Origin: Pseudomonas duriflava
Lineage (GTDB): Bacteria; Pseudomonadota; Gammaproteobacteria; Pseudomonadales; Pseudomonadaceae
NCBI RefSeq assembly: GCF_007830155.1
Contig: NZ_VLKY01000018.1
Coordinates: 1 to 57,822 of the forward strand
Direction: 5' to 3'
DNA: 57,822 bases
The stretch's first letter is position 1, and each line of letters opens with the position of its first letter. Made by a program: the position numbers and the translations under genes. Shown here in pieces: positions 1 to 7,578 of this stretch. The notes beneath the pieces are model-generated. The model saw nothing but the letters and a program-made list of their open reading frames with translations, was not told where the DNA came from and did no database searches.

Positions 1-57
1 CTGCTGGGCGGTGTGGTGCCATGAGCGACAGTTCAGCGGTAATTGGCACAGCATAAA

Positions 58-75
58 GCCCGCCTGACGGCGGGG
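58..75 (-). terminator. Probable intrinsic terminator
   Basis: Inverted repeat CCCGCC / GGCGGG with a TGAC loop. Read on the minus strand it is followed by CTTTAT. It lies about 250 bases beyond the last cassette gene in that gene's direction of transcription, so it may end the integron transcript. The T-tract is short. Confidence 0.5.
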
Positions 76-326
76 TTAACAATGAAGTGAGTTTCTAGTG
101 GTTGTGGTGAGAAGCGAGACTGTCGGAACAGGCGAGTCCTGCAGCAGAGCAAGGTCGATAACAATGATGATCTTTGTGATCGCTTGAACGCTTGGCCCCT
201 GCTGCGCGAACTACAGAATGGCCAGGGCAGTACCCAGAAAAGGCCGGATATACGAATGCAACCGCGCTGACGACAGGATCGAAAAAGCTATCCTCACTGC
301 TTGTGGGGAGAGTCCATATAGAATTG
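76..326. other. Stretch without a recognised gene, distal end of cassette array
   Basis: This stretch follows the stop codon of the distal cassette gene. Only the first attC box (ACCTAAC, overlapping that stop) is present. The rest of an attC is not, so the array is broken here. The long frames on either strand show no recognisable protein. Confidence 0.5.
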
Positions 327-818
327 TTAGGTGCGTTCAAGCCGAACCACGTTGAACTGCTCTTCCGGTGTTGGCGGTGCAAAGTGGGCCAGTAGGGCAT
401 CAAACGTGGCGTCATCTTGCAGCGGGTCACCGCCATTAATGGACCGGCGTTCCCTAAGCTGCCGTCTGCATGTCTCGTCCAATACATCAAGGTAGTGCAG
501 TTGATGGTGCGCATCTGAGCTTTCAATGAGTTCCCGGAACCAGACCCGCTGATTCACAGTATTACCGGGAAAATCCAAGACAACAGACATACCTTGACGT
601 AGCAGCGCACGGATATGGTCAGCCAAGGTGTCCTTGATGCGGCCAGACAGCGTGATGTAGCTGCCTAGATCGGTGACCTCGCCGGGATAGAGGCCACGCA
701 GCAGATCGTCTTCCGAAAGGAGAACCGCACCTGAGGACTCTGCGAGCGATTTGGCGAAAGTGGACTTACCAGCGCCCATTTTTCCGCACATGAAGTGGAG
801 GGTTGCTTTCTCAGTCAC
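327..818 (-). CDS. P-loop kinase-like ATPase, integron cassette gene
   Basis: A 163-residue protein with an N-terminal Walker A motif, GKMGAGKST, at about residues 12-20. The sequence that follows suits the AAA_33/zeta-toxin/polynucleotide-kinase-like group of small P-loop kinases: an ED pair near residue 37 and an Arg-rich lid, RRQLRERR, near residue 120. The substrate cannot be read from the sequence. It is the most distal surviving cassette, and its TAA stop is embedded in the attC first box ACCTAAC. Proteins of this type are common cassette cargo. The kinase fold is well supported; the biological role is not. Confidence 0.8.
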   Translation of the reverse strand: MTEKATLHFMCGKMGAGKSTFAKSLAESSGAVLLSEDDLLRGLYPGEVTDLGSYITLSGRIKDTLADHIRALLRQGMSVVLDFPGNTVNQRVWFRELIESSDAHHQLHYLDVLDETCRRQLRERRSINGGDPLQDDATFDALLAHFAPPTPEEQFNVVRLERT

Positions 819-836
819 TGAAAATCTCCAAAGCGC

Positions 837-913
837 ATCTAACTATTAAGCTAAAGGGCCGGCTTTAGCCGGTCCCAGTGAGCGAAGCGAACGATTTGAG
901 CGCCTTGTTAGCC
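837..913 (-). repeat. Integron attC site 1
   Basis: A 77-base imperfect palindrome between two cassette genes. On the minus strand it runs from GGCTAAC (R'') to GTTAGAT (R', matching GTTRRRY). The middle contains CGTTCGCTTCGCTCACTGGG and a GGCTAAAGCC hairpin. The same core recurs at 1245-1321 and 1758-1833, one copy between each pair of genes, as expected of attC sites. Confidence 0.88.
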
Positions 914-930
914 GCTTCACGGCACGATAC

Positions 931-1239
931 TCAGCGTAGGTGTGTGCCATCTGGGTTCTGCGCCTCTTCGTCTCTACGTGTGGGATAGAATTTCTTCTTT
1001 TCGTCTAGCTCGTAAAACAGTAAGCCATGAATCCCCATTGCTTCTTTCTTGGGGACACGGCGAGCCCATATACGCTCAAAGGCCGAATTTAATGCGCCCG
1101 CATCCTGACGCTCATAAACTTCATCGATGAATGCTACGTCTTCGCCGGTTGGAAATATCAAAGCGAATTCATCGTCTGTGGCCGAGAAAATGTCATATAC
1201 AGCGTTACTGGCACCATCGAATACTTGGATATTTTTCAT
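931..1239 (-). CDS. Hypothetical cassette protein (102 aa)
   Basis: A 102-residue soluble, acidic protein with no signal peptide, membrane segment or family motif that I recognise. It begins just after the R' box of attC site 2 and ends 17 bases before attC site 1, so it is the sole gene of one cassette. Unlike the other three cassette genes, its stop (TGA) is not inside the attC R'' box. The charged C-terminal tail, with KKKFYPTRRDEE, may be flexible. Translation probably depends on a promoter upstream in the array. No function is assigned. Confidence 0.75.
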   Translation of the reverse strand: MKNIQVFDGASNAVYDIFSATDDEFALIFPTGEDVAFIDEVYERQDAGALNSAFERIWARRVPKKEAMGIHGLLFYELDEKKKFYPTRRDEEAQNPDGTHLR

Positions 1240-1244
1240 GAAGT

Positions 1245-1321
1245 GGCTAACGTTTGGTTAAGGGGGCGGGCTTTAGTCCGTCCCAGTGAGCGAAGCGAAC
1301 GGCTTGAACCAGTTGTTAAAT
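1245..1321 (-). repeat. Integron attC site 2
   Basis: A 77-base element. On the minus strand R'' is ATTTAAC, which includes the TAA stop of the upstream cassette gene, and R' is GTTAGCC, just before the next gene. The central portion shares the TTCGCTTCGCTCACTGGGAC core and the GGACTAAAGCCC stem with attC sites 1 and 3. It appears structurally intact as a folded bottom-strand substrate. Confidence 0.9.
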
Positions 1322-1759
1322 GACAAGTTCACGGATAGCTGCCGTGTCATCGAGATATTGCAATCCGTTGTAGGTTCTTGACGTGCCGCTCCACGCAGCT
1401 TTAGCCAATACGGGTAAGGCTAGATGGTTAGCAGTTAGAAACTCTTTGAATTCATTGACTGCGCTGATGCTTGGTTTTGAGACGCCGTACCAAAACGAGT
1501 ACCAATGGCCATTGTGGGAAACTGAAAAAGATTCTGAGCCGTCAAATAGTCCTTTGTAGGTCTTTCCGTCAGAAAAAGCAAAATGTGCCAGCTCAACCTC
1601 AATAACATGCTCTGAGTAGTCTGGATGATTGTCGGGTATCACGAACTCAAAGCTGTCATAGCCTTCCTCGTCGTTGTGGTATACACACCAACGGCTACGT
1701 TCTAAGTCAGCGACCGTTAATTCTTCGATGCGTTTAGGCACAGTGTAAGCCATTGTCAT
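1316..1759 (-). CDS. Hypothetical cassette protein (147 aa)
   Basis: A 147-residue soluble protein rich in aromatic residues and Asp/Glu (for example HNGHWYSFWYG near the middle). I recognise no family. Two in-frame ATGs lie close together: 1759, used here, and two codons later. The first ATG overlaps the attC R' box (GTTAAATG), so the start codon was partly created by cassette insertion. The TAA stop lies in the R'' box of attC site 2. Only 0-5 bases separate gene and recombination sites, giving a minimal cassette. A single intact frame between two attC sites makes it a real gene; its function is unknown. Confidence 0.78.
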   Translation of the reverse strand: MTMAYTVPKRIEELTVADLERSRWCVYHNDEEGYDSFEFVIPDNHPDYSEHVIEVELAHFAFSDGKTYKGLFDGSESFSVSHNGHWYSFWYGVSKPSISAVNEFKEFLTANHLALPVLAKAAWSGTSRTYNGLQYLDDTAAIRELVI

Positions 1760-1833
1760 TTAACGTTTGGTTAAGGGGCGGGCTTTAGCCCGTCCCAGAG
1801 AGCGCAGCGAACGATTTGAACCACTAGTTAGGG
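1758..1833 (-). repeat. Integron attC site 3
   Basis: A 76-base element. On the minus strand R'' is CCCTAAC, containing the stop of the first cassette gene. R' is GTTAAAT, a perfect GTTRRRY core, whose last bases form the ATG of the next gene. The inner arms GGGACGGGC and GCCCGCCCC flank TAAA. It differs from site 2 by only a few bases (CGCTGCGCTCTCT for CGCTTCGCTCACT), so the copies have diverged little. Confidence 0.9.
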
Positions 1834-2238
1834 GTGCTGAATGAACCATTTAAGGTACTCGACTCTCTTCTGTGTCTGCTCTAAAAGACATGCAGTGTAG
1901 ATTGTGTCGAAACCACTTCCTGCGACTGATTCATAGGTTTCAAAGCGACAACTTGCGTCACGCTGTTTGATCCATGCTATTTGGGCTTTTTTGAGATAGG
2001 CATCTTGCGTTTCTATTTCTGAGCCGGATGGGGAGCCATTTTCCTGATATCGGGCTATGAGAGTTTTATATGCAATATTCAGTTCTAGATCAGATTTTAT
2101 TAGTTCGGAGTTAACGCATTCGTACATCTCTGCTTCAGTATTGGCAGCATTGCACGGATCACCTGCTTTGGCTGATGCGGTGGTCATGCTAGCGAGAGCA
2201 AAAAACGCACCGGGTATCGCCACGAATCTCCAGCGCAT
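1828..2238 (-). CDS. Secreted LprI/DUF1311-family protein, first integron cassette
   Basis: A 136-residue protein with a Sec signal peptide (positive MRWR, hydrophobic stretch to about residue 22, cleavage near ASA-KAG). The mature domain has the DUF1311/LprI pattern: CNAANTEAEMYECVNSE, then a helical part ending in QIAWIKQRDASCRFE and TACLLEQTQKR, with four paired cysteines. LprI-type proteins are periplasmic or surface proteins, and some inhibit lysozyme; here that role is inference. It is the cassette nearest the attI-like junction and the integrase remnant, the position with the strongest expected expression and most recent capture. Confidence 0.82.
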   Translation of the reverse strand: MRWRFVAIPGAFFALASMTTASAKAGDPCNAANTEAEMYECVNSELIKSDLELNIAYKTLIARYQENGSPSGSEIETQDAYLKKAQIAWIKQRDASCRFETYESVAGSGFDTIYTACLLEQTQKRVEYLKWFIQHP

Positions 2239-2243
2239 AATTT

Positions 2244-2250
2244 CCCTAAC
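2244..2250 (-). other. attI/cassette junction core site
   Basis: GTTAGGG on the minus strand, six bases before the ATG of the first cassette gene. It lies between that gene and the integrase remnant, where attI should lie. It fits the GTT core of integron recombination sites, but the accessory IntI-binding sites of attI cannot be delimited by eye. Confidence 0.5.
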
Positions 2251-2381
2251 TATTATTAGACGTCATCTGACGGATAACATGCTGAACGGGTTTGACGCAT
2301 AACCTTCCTTGTCATCTTCATTTTCCCTGTCTAGGCTAGGCGTTTCAGAGGGGCACTGACGGTATAAGGGAGTTACACGCC

Positions 2382-2510
2382 ATGGACGGAAAGCCACGGC
2401 TGCTGGATCAGGTGCGGGAGCGGCTAAGGCTCAAACACTACTCGATCCGAACAGGGCGTGTCTATTGTGATTGGTGTAGGCGATTCTTTCATTTCTATCA
2501 CGTTCGATAG
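2382..2510 (+). pseudogene. intI: Truncated integron integrase IntI (N-terminal remnant)
   Basis: A 42-codon frame starting at ATG with GGGAG upstream. Residues 7-26 read LLDQVRERLRLKHYSIRTGR, the hallmark N-terminus of IntI tyrosine recombinases, followed by a diverged version of the next segment (VYCDWCRRFFHFYH). A TAG then ends it. The catalytic domain (R-H-R-Y residues) and the IntI-specific insert are absent downstream, so the gene is dead. Its position and divergent orientation relative to the minus-strand cassettes match the standard integron layout. That geometry plus the attC sites makes the call firm despite the short length. Confidence 0.8.
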
Positions 2511-2954
2511 CTGGTCTAAATGCATGTACTAGCGGTCTGGCGCAGTAAGAGGAGTTACCGGGCTGCGCTTCAGCGGTATCTGATAAGGCATTAAAAATAG
2601 AGCAAGACCTTATGGTTACCCTAGCCTGTGATGCTCGCGCTAAGACAGCTCCTTAACGGTTTGTGGCAGTAGGGCTCTATGAATGAACAGCGGTTCGATC
2701 AGGCGCGGAAGTAGGGCAGGCGAGAGAAGGCAGATGCGATAGATACCGCTTCGCTCGCCTTATTTTATGGGGTACAGCTCAAGAGAGGTCGATAAAAGAA
2801 GGTTTTTACTTCTTATGAATGCTCATGCAACGCTTGCCCCTTTTCCTCAGAGCTGAAACCATTCGTGGGGCAGTGTCGTATCGTGCGTGATCATGAGCGA
2901 GCGCTAGCTTTCATACCTTGCCGTACCGAAGCCTGTTGATGAGTATTCCTTTCC
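2511..2954. other. Intergenic region after intI remnant
   Basis: No gene seen. I looked for further integrase segments in all frames and found none, so a deletion of the rest of intI is more likely than simple stop mutations. It also holds the promoter region of the DUF454 gene; no clear promoter boxes were identified. Confidence 0.4.
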
Positions 2955-3350
2955 ATGTCTGATCCTTCCCGGCGCCTGCGTTGGTTCTGGCTGCTGGTGG
3001 CCTACCTTGCGGTTGCGCTTGCCCTGATTGGCATTGTGGTGCCGGGGTTGCCAACTACCGAGTTCCTGTTATTAGCTGCCTGGGCCGCGGGAAAGAGTTC
3101 GCCGCGGCTGGCGGCATGGCTGGAAAACCATCGACTGTTCGGGCCGATGCTGCGGGATTGGCGCGAGGGCGGGATGATCAGCCGTCGGATAAAGATCACG
3201 TCCACCATGACCATGACCGCTGCATTCATTTTTATGGTGATGACTGTTTCCCATGTGCCATCCGTTGTATGCACAGGGCTGCTGATGCTGATAGGGGCCG
3301 TATACATCTGGTCGCGACCGGAGCGTAAGAAACCGTCCAAGCCCAAGTGA
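2955..3350 (+). CDS. DUF454 (YbaN-like) inner-membrane protein
   Basis: A 131-residue membrane protein. The N-terminal hydrophobic helix is followed by the family signature GIVVPGLPTTEFLLLAAW (about residues 26-43), then SSPRLAAWLENHRLFGPMLRDW, and two C-terminal membrane segments. The length matches the YbaN/DUF454 family, whose function is not established. The C-terminus is basic (RPERKKPSKPK), suggesting it faces the cytoplasm. It stands alone, convergent with the next gene. Confidence 0.85.
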   Translation: MSDPSRRLRWFWLLVAYLAVALALIGIVVPGLPTTEFLLLAAWAAGKSSPRLAAWLENHRLFGPMLRDWREGGMISRRIKITSTMTMTAAFIFMVMTVSHVPSVVCTGLLMLIGAVYIWSRPERKKPSKPK

Positions 3351-3405
3351 TGGCGGTCTGTACCGCTATCCGTACCTGTAAACGTTTAGCAGTAGGTGTT
3401 TTGAC

Positions 3406-4005
3406 TTACTCCAAATAAGGCCCGATAGCTGCTAGCGCTCGTTCGACATAGGCCTCTTTTTCACCAACCGGGGCCACGTAATGCAGTGCCTCCATACAGG
3501 CCTCACGGCTAGCAAGTTTGGCAATTACCCAACCGGCCAGATAAGGTGAGGAGAGGCAACCGCCTGCGGTGGCGATGGAACCCCGCGCATAGAAAGGTTG
3601 GTTCAGCACATCTACCCCCGCTTCGATAACCCAAGGTTTGGTGGTGAGGTCTGTACAGGCTGGAACATTCGTTAACAGGCCAAGTTTTGCCATGAGCAGA
3701 GCCCCCGAGCATTGCGAGCCGATCAGTTGCCGGGCGGGGTCCAGCGTGAGCTGATCAAGAAGGTTGTGGTCCTGGGCAATATCCCGTGTACGGCTGCCAC
3801 TGCCAAACAGTATAACATCTGCCTCGTTGGCGAATTCCAGCTGCTGCTGGGCCTTAATTGTGACCCCATTTAGCGACGTGACGCTCGTGGTGGGACAGGT
3901 AATCTGCACCTGCCAGTCCAACGATCTCATCCGGTTAAGAATGCCGGCAGTAATGAACGAATCCAGCTCGTTGAAACCCTCGAATGTAAGAATGGCAATG
4001 CGCAT
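3406..4005 (-). CDS. DJ-1/PfpI superfamily protein
   Basis: A 199-residue cytoplasmic protein of the class I glutamine-amidotransferase-like fold. The N-terminus MRIAILTFEGFNELDSF is typical of DJ-1/PfpI members. The nucleophile-elbow cysteine is C99 in IGSQCSGALLMAKLGLL. Family members include chaperone/deglycase-like proteins, isonitrile hydratases and transcription-regulator domains. This one has no DNA-binding extension, so an enzyme or stress protein is likeliest; the substrate is unknown. GGGA lies upstream of the ATG. Confidence 0.82.
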   Translation of the reverse strand: MRIAILTFEGFNELDSFITAGILNRMRSLDWQVQITCPTTSVTSLNGVTIKAQQQLEFANEADVILFGSGSRTRDIAQDHNLLDQLTLDPARQLIGSQCSGALLMAKLGLLTNVPACTDLTTKPWVIEAGVDVLNQPFYARGSIATAGGCLSSPYLAGWVIAKLASREACMEALHYVAPVGEKEAYVERALAAIGPYLE

Positions 4006-4377
4006 GATTATTTCCCTACCGTTTGGGGAATCGTCGCATGAGGATGATTATTTGGAACTAGACAGCTAGAGTCAGGATGAGCCATACACCTGTATTGAGG
4101 GAATGGAACAACCAAACTTTGCGTTGATTCGCTGACCTTGTGGCAGGAAGGCATCTGCTCCTACTGCCTGTATCAATCATGTTCCCTTTCTCCCGCGCCT
4201 TCACACCTTACATTATTGTAATTTTTTCACTGAAACCTTTAGCAAGCTGCTTAGGTCGGACCTTGTGTACCTGTTAACCATAAAGCAAATTGCCAGCTGT
4301 TTTGTTTTGTTTTGTGGTGAGCGGGCTTTTCAAAAGGAGATTTGATTTCATTCATTTCAACCTTGGAGACGTATTCC
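4006..4377. other. Divergent promoter region
   Basis: A 372-base region between the DJ-1/PfpI gene and the copper-storage-like gene, which point away from each other. It must carry both promoters. It is more AT-rich just before the plus-strand gene. No operator was recognised with confidence. Confidence 0.35.
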
Positions 4378-4707
4378 ATGACAAATTCCATGTACGAAAC
4401 CTGTATTCAAGCTTGCTCTAACTGTGCACTTGTCTGTGAGATGTGCGCTTCGGCCTGCTTGCGTGAAGAAGACGTAAAAATGATGGCGCGCTGTATTGAA
4501 CTTGACCGCGACTGTGCAGCCATGTGCGCTATGGCAGCCGTGCTGATGACGCGCGACAGTATGCTTGCCAAGGAATTTTGTGGCTTGTGCGCCAAGATCT
4601 GCCGTGCGTGCGGTGAGGAGTGCGCCAAGCATCAGATGGATCATTGTCAGGAATGCGCCAAGGCATGCATGAGCTGCGCTGAAGAATGCGAGCGTATGGC
4701 GGCGTAA
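4378..4707 (+). CDS. Cys-rich four-helix-bundle copper-binding protein (Csp3-like)
   Basis: A 109-residue protein with 19 cysteines, many spaced CxxC or CxxxC along predicted helices (C9, C13, C16, C20, C23, C27, then 68, 71, 75, 78, 82, 90, 93, 97, 100, 104). This is the DUF326/Csp pattern, in which Cys side chains line a four-helix bundle and bind many Cu(I) ions. There is no signal peptide, so it is a cytosolic Csp3-type store rather than the exported Csp1 type. The ATG at 4378 was chosen over the TTG at 4342 because TTGGAGAC lies at proper spacing. Copper storage is inferred from the family. Confidence 0.87.
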   Translation: MTNSMYETCIQACSNCALVCEMCASACLREEDVKMMARCIELDRDCAAMCAMAAVLMTRDSMLAKEFCGLCAKICRACGEECAKHQMDHCQECAKACMSCAEECERMAA

Positions 4708-4714
4708 GGATCAC

Positions 4715-4742
4715 GAGCGAAACCGCTATAGCGGTTTCGCTC
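4715..4742 (+). terminator. Hairpin after copper-storage gene
   Basis: A perfect inverted repeat, GAGCGAAACCGC / GCGGTTTCGCTC, with a TATA loop, 8 bases after the stop codon. There is no long T-run, so termination would be weak or the hairpin may protect the 3' end. Confidence 0.55.
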
Positions 4743-5433
4743 CAGTGTTCACGCCTATAGATGGAGCCCATAAGTAAGCTGCTCACTCACTTTCTTTTTG
4801 CTGAGAGCCTGTTATCAGAGTGGCTATTTCCTGAGCAGGCCCTATCGAGTGGGTAGCCTTGCCAGCAGACTCCAATACATGAATAAATGAAAAGCCCCGA
4901 AAACTCGGGGCTAGTGCCAGGCACTACAGGGGAATGGAGATTGCCCTACCTGGTAAAAAAGATATCGGCAGTGAGGGGCCTATCTTTAGTAAGGGTACGG
5001 TTACTCGCAGCTATCTGAGGTCTATAAAGACAGGGCGATGCGACTTTTCAGCATCGTTCATGTAACGACAAAACGCATTCTATTGTTGATAGGTCGGCTA
5101 TCAATGAGTAATCCCGGACGAGTATTACTAACAGGACGTTTGATGGGCTTGCCAGGAAAGCTATATGCGCTCATGCAGGGGTTAAAGCAGCCGGCTAAGG
5201 CTTAAGACTCTACAAACAGTGCCATGCCTATAGCGCTAACAGTAAAGAGACCCATGCCATCACTCCGATGAGAAAGGCGCCAAAGCGATTTTGGCGCTTC
5301 CAGATAGCACCTCCCTGAATATGCTGCATGCCAAGGTATGCGATAGCACGGCTATATTCAGTACACCTACACAAGCCGCTAAAATGGCCAAGCTACTCTT
5401 TAGCACGCACGTGTCCTGGGCCAGCGGATGAAA
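4743..5433. other. Long intergenic region
   Basis: About 690 bases with no convincing gene on either strand. It contains the minus-strand hairpin at 4889-4912 and the 3' flank of the DUF2238 gene. An unannotated small RNA is possible but not shown. Confidence 0.35.
4889..4912 (-). terminator. Intrinsic terminator, minus strand
   Basis: Stem AGCCCCGA / TCGGGGCT with a four-base loop; on the minus strand it is followed by TTTCATTT. The nearest minus-strand gene upstream, DUF2238, ends about 520 bases away, so the terminator serves either a long 3' UTR or an unannotated transcript. Confidence 0.6.
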
Positions 5434-6126
5434 TCACGAAAGTGATAGGCGATATGGCTGTTTGAAGCGATTTGCCCATTCCAGAGCAGCGTCACGATGG
5501 CGATAGGCGTTAACGGCTGCAGCGCTCAGGAGAATAAGGGTGGCACCTAAAGTAGCCATGGCCATGTCTTTCTGGGCATCCCACGGATCCTGCTGGGCGC
5601 CTATGAAAGCCTTTGCCGTGTCGCCGCCCAGATACGCGCCCCCGATCCACTCGATCAACTCATATACGGCTGACGAAGACAAAATGAGATTGAGCGCTAG
5701 AAAATAACTCAAGAACCCTCTTACCGGAACAAACCGTAACAGACCCTCGCGAATGGGATAGGCCAGCAGAAAACCGTAACTGAAATGCACCAACCGGTCG
5801 AACTGGTTGCGTTGGAAACCCATGGCTTCATCCAGGCTTTGCCCGGTCAAGGCGTGCCACCAGGCGTTATAAGGTACCTGGGCATAGGTGTAGTGAGCAC
5901 CGACCTCATGAATGCACAAGAATAAAAAGACCAGAGTGAACGAGGTGCGTGAAAATAAAAAATGCCGATGACTAGCCATCAGAGTGATCACGAACGCGAT
6001 AACCAACAGATTTTCCATCAGCCAATCGCCCCGTTTGACCGGGGAGATAGCAAGCAGAGCCCAGATCACTCCAAACAGTGCCGTTAATGACAGTACGTAC
6101 CAGCGGTACGAAACCTCTTTATGCAT
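5434..6126 (-). CDS. DUF2238 (YjdF-like) membrane protein
   Basis: A 230-residue integral membrane protein with about six hydrophobic segments. Characteristic family stretches are HEVGAHYTYAQVPY (near residue 73), RNQFDRLVHFSYGFLLAYP (near 107) and YELIEWIGGAYLGGD with QDPWDAQKDMA near the C-terminus. The family (YjdF in E. coli) has no assigned function. The conserved His/Asp/Glu residues near membrane segments are seen here and suggest a metal or proton site, which is inference. AGGAG is placed six bases before the ATG. It is a single gene. Confidence 0.87.
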   Translation of the reverse strand: MHKEVSYRWYVLSLTALFGVIWALLAISPVKRGDWLMENLLVIAFVITLMASHRHFLFSRTSFTLVFLFLCIHEVGAHYTYAQVPYNAWWHALTGQSLDEAMGFQRNQFDRLVHFSYGFLLAYPIREGLLRFVPVRGFLSYFLALNLILSSSAVYELIEWIGGAYLGGDTAKAFIGAQQDPWDAQKDMAMATLGATLILLSAAAVNAYRHRDAALEWANRFKQPYRLSLS

Positions 6127-6358
6127 TGATAACTCCTGAACAACGTTTGAGCAAAGCAGCTGAAGGAGATTTTCCAGCTAAGTTATTGTTGCCATAACAT
6201 TTATTCAGACGTCATTGAGCCGCTTAAGGTCCTCGGCAATAGGGCTCATCTGGCTCAGGATACTGTATGAGTTGCCAATCATGAGTGGAAATAGGTCCGC
6301 TTGCATCGCTTGATGAAGCACACACAGGGATAAAACTAGGAATGAGAACATTAAACGC

Positions 6359-6391
6359 AAGAAGGGCAACCGCTAACAGATTGCCCTTCTT
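6359..6391 (-). terminator. Terminator of DUF4142 gene
   Basis: A perfect 11-base inverted repeat, AAGAAGGGCAA / TTGCCCTTCTT, with an 11-base loop, just after the stop of the minus-strand DUF4142 gene. It is symmetric and could act in both directions. Confidence 0.75.
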
Positions 6392-6413
6392 ACGATGACT
6401 AATTACCTAGACG

Positions 6414-7016
6414 TTATTGCTGCTTTTCGGCGTACTTGCTTTGCAGCGCCTTGGCTTGTTGCAGGTGAGCTTCAAGCTTGGGTAGTGATTCCTTGGCCAG
6501 CGCTTTTAGTTCCTGATCCTGGCCGTTGTTAGCCTCGTTGCGATAGATTTCAATGGTCTGCTCGTGAGCCATGACCTGGTTGTTCGCATAGGCGGGATCA
6601 AACGACTCGTCACGGACTTGAAGGATCAATTTCTTGGCCATATCCATGAGTTGAGCATTGTCAGCCACTTCCAGCTTCTTCTGTTGAGCAAGTTGGCGGA
6701 GCTGATCGTTCATCTTGGTATGGTCGTCAATCATCATCTGAGCAAACTTCTTGATGTCTTGAGCCTGGCTTTTTTCCAATGCCAGCTTGGCTGTCTCAAT
6801 TTCAGCAATCCCTTTGGCAGTAGCGTCATCCACGAAGCCCTCAGGCGTCATGGCTTGGGCATTAGCAGAAGCAGCCGTTCCGGTGTTTGCCGTGCTCGTG
6901 GCGGTGCCACTTGTAGCGCCATTAGCGTTTTCACTGTTGGTCTGGGCAACGGCTGTGCCTGCGGATAGCAGCAGAGCGCAGGTAAACGCGAATTTTTTTG
7001 GCAGTGCTAGAGTCAT
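6414..7016 (-). CDS. DUF4142 secreted protein
   Basis: About 200 residues. The ATG at 7016 was preferred over a frame start 23 codons earlier because AGGAGAAC precedes it and it gives a clean Sec signal peptide (MTLALPKKFAFTCALLLSAG, cleavage near AVA-Q). A low-complexity Asn/Ala/Thr/Ser linker follows, then the helical DUF4142 domain: F-V-D-D-A-T-A-K-G-I-A-E-I-E, KSQAQDIKKFAQMMIDDHTK and the C-terminal LAKESLPKLEAHLQQAK. The family is periplasmic with a ferritin-like helical fold. Its role is unknown, often discussed in connection with stress. Confidence 0.87.
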   Translation of the reverse strand: MTLALPKKFAFTCALLLSAGTAVAQTNSENANGATSGTATSTANTGTAASANAQAMTPEGFVDDATAKGIAEIETAKLALEKSQAQDIKKFAQMMIDDHTKMNDQLRQLAQQKKLEVADNAQLMDMAKKLILQVRDESFDPAYANNQVMAHEQTIEIYRNEANNGQDQELKALAKESLPKLEAHLQQAKALQSKYAEKQQ

Positions 7017-7578
7017 TATCGTTCTCCTGGTCAAACATGGATCCACCGGGCTGCCTGCAATGCAAAGGCAATTATCAGGTTTCAAGTCCCGCTCCGATGG
7101 CTGATAGGCTAACCAGCCTTTTATTGTGACTTGAGTCTATTTCAGGCGTTCCCTGGTCTGCGGAACATATGTAATGAGCCATGTCTGGATAAGGCCCAGG
7201 CTTGTCTTCGCAAGTGGCAGGACAATTCAAGGGCCACGCTAGCGTATCGCTTACAAAAGATGTGCAAGGTGCCTAAAGAGGAATACAGCGGCAAAAAGCT
7301 TAGGCCGTAAAAGGCTCGAGAAACGATCCCCATAATTAAAGGCATGGGTAAAGGTATTAAATTTCCATGCGAGAGGTCTGGCCACTAGGGCAGGGCCACC
7401 TTTGTACAATTTTCTACTTCGGCATGACATGGGAACAATGCTGAAAGCTCTGCGTCTATCAAGGGCTTGTCTTTGTAGACGCAAGCGGTAACTGGCGTTA
7501 CCAGGCGCGGCCAATCAATCCCTGTAGTAACCGAGTCGTTGTCTCGTGCGCTGCCTATCCTTTCCCATGGGAGCTGCC
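7017..7578. other. Divergent intergenic region
   Basis: About 560 bases between the divergent DUF4142 and SDR genes. Frames on both strands lack recognisable protein features. The region must contain both promoters; no box was assigned. Confidence 0.35.

Noticed and set aside
95-526. 143-codon minus-strand frame overlapping the P-loop kinase gene
   Set aside because: It runs in another frame of the convincing kinase gene and shows no protein features; a shadow frame.
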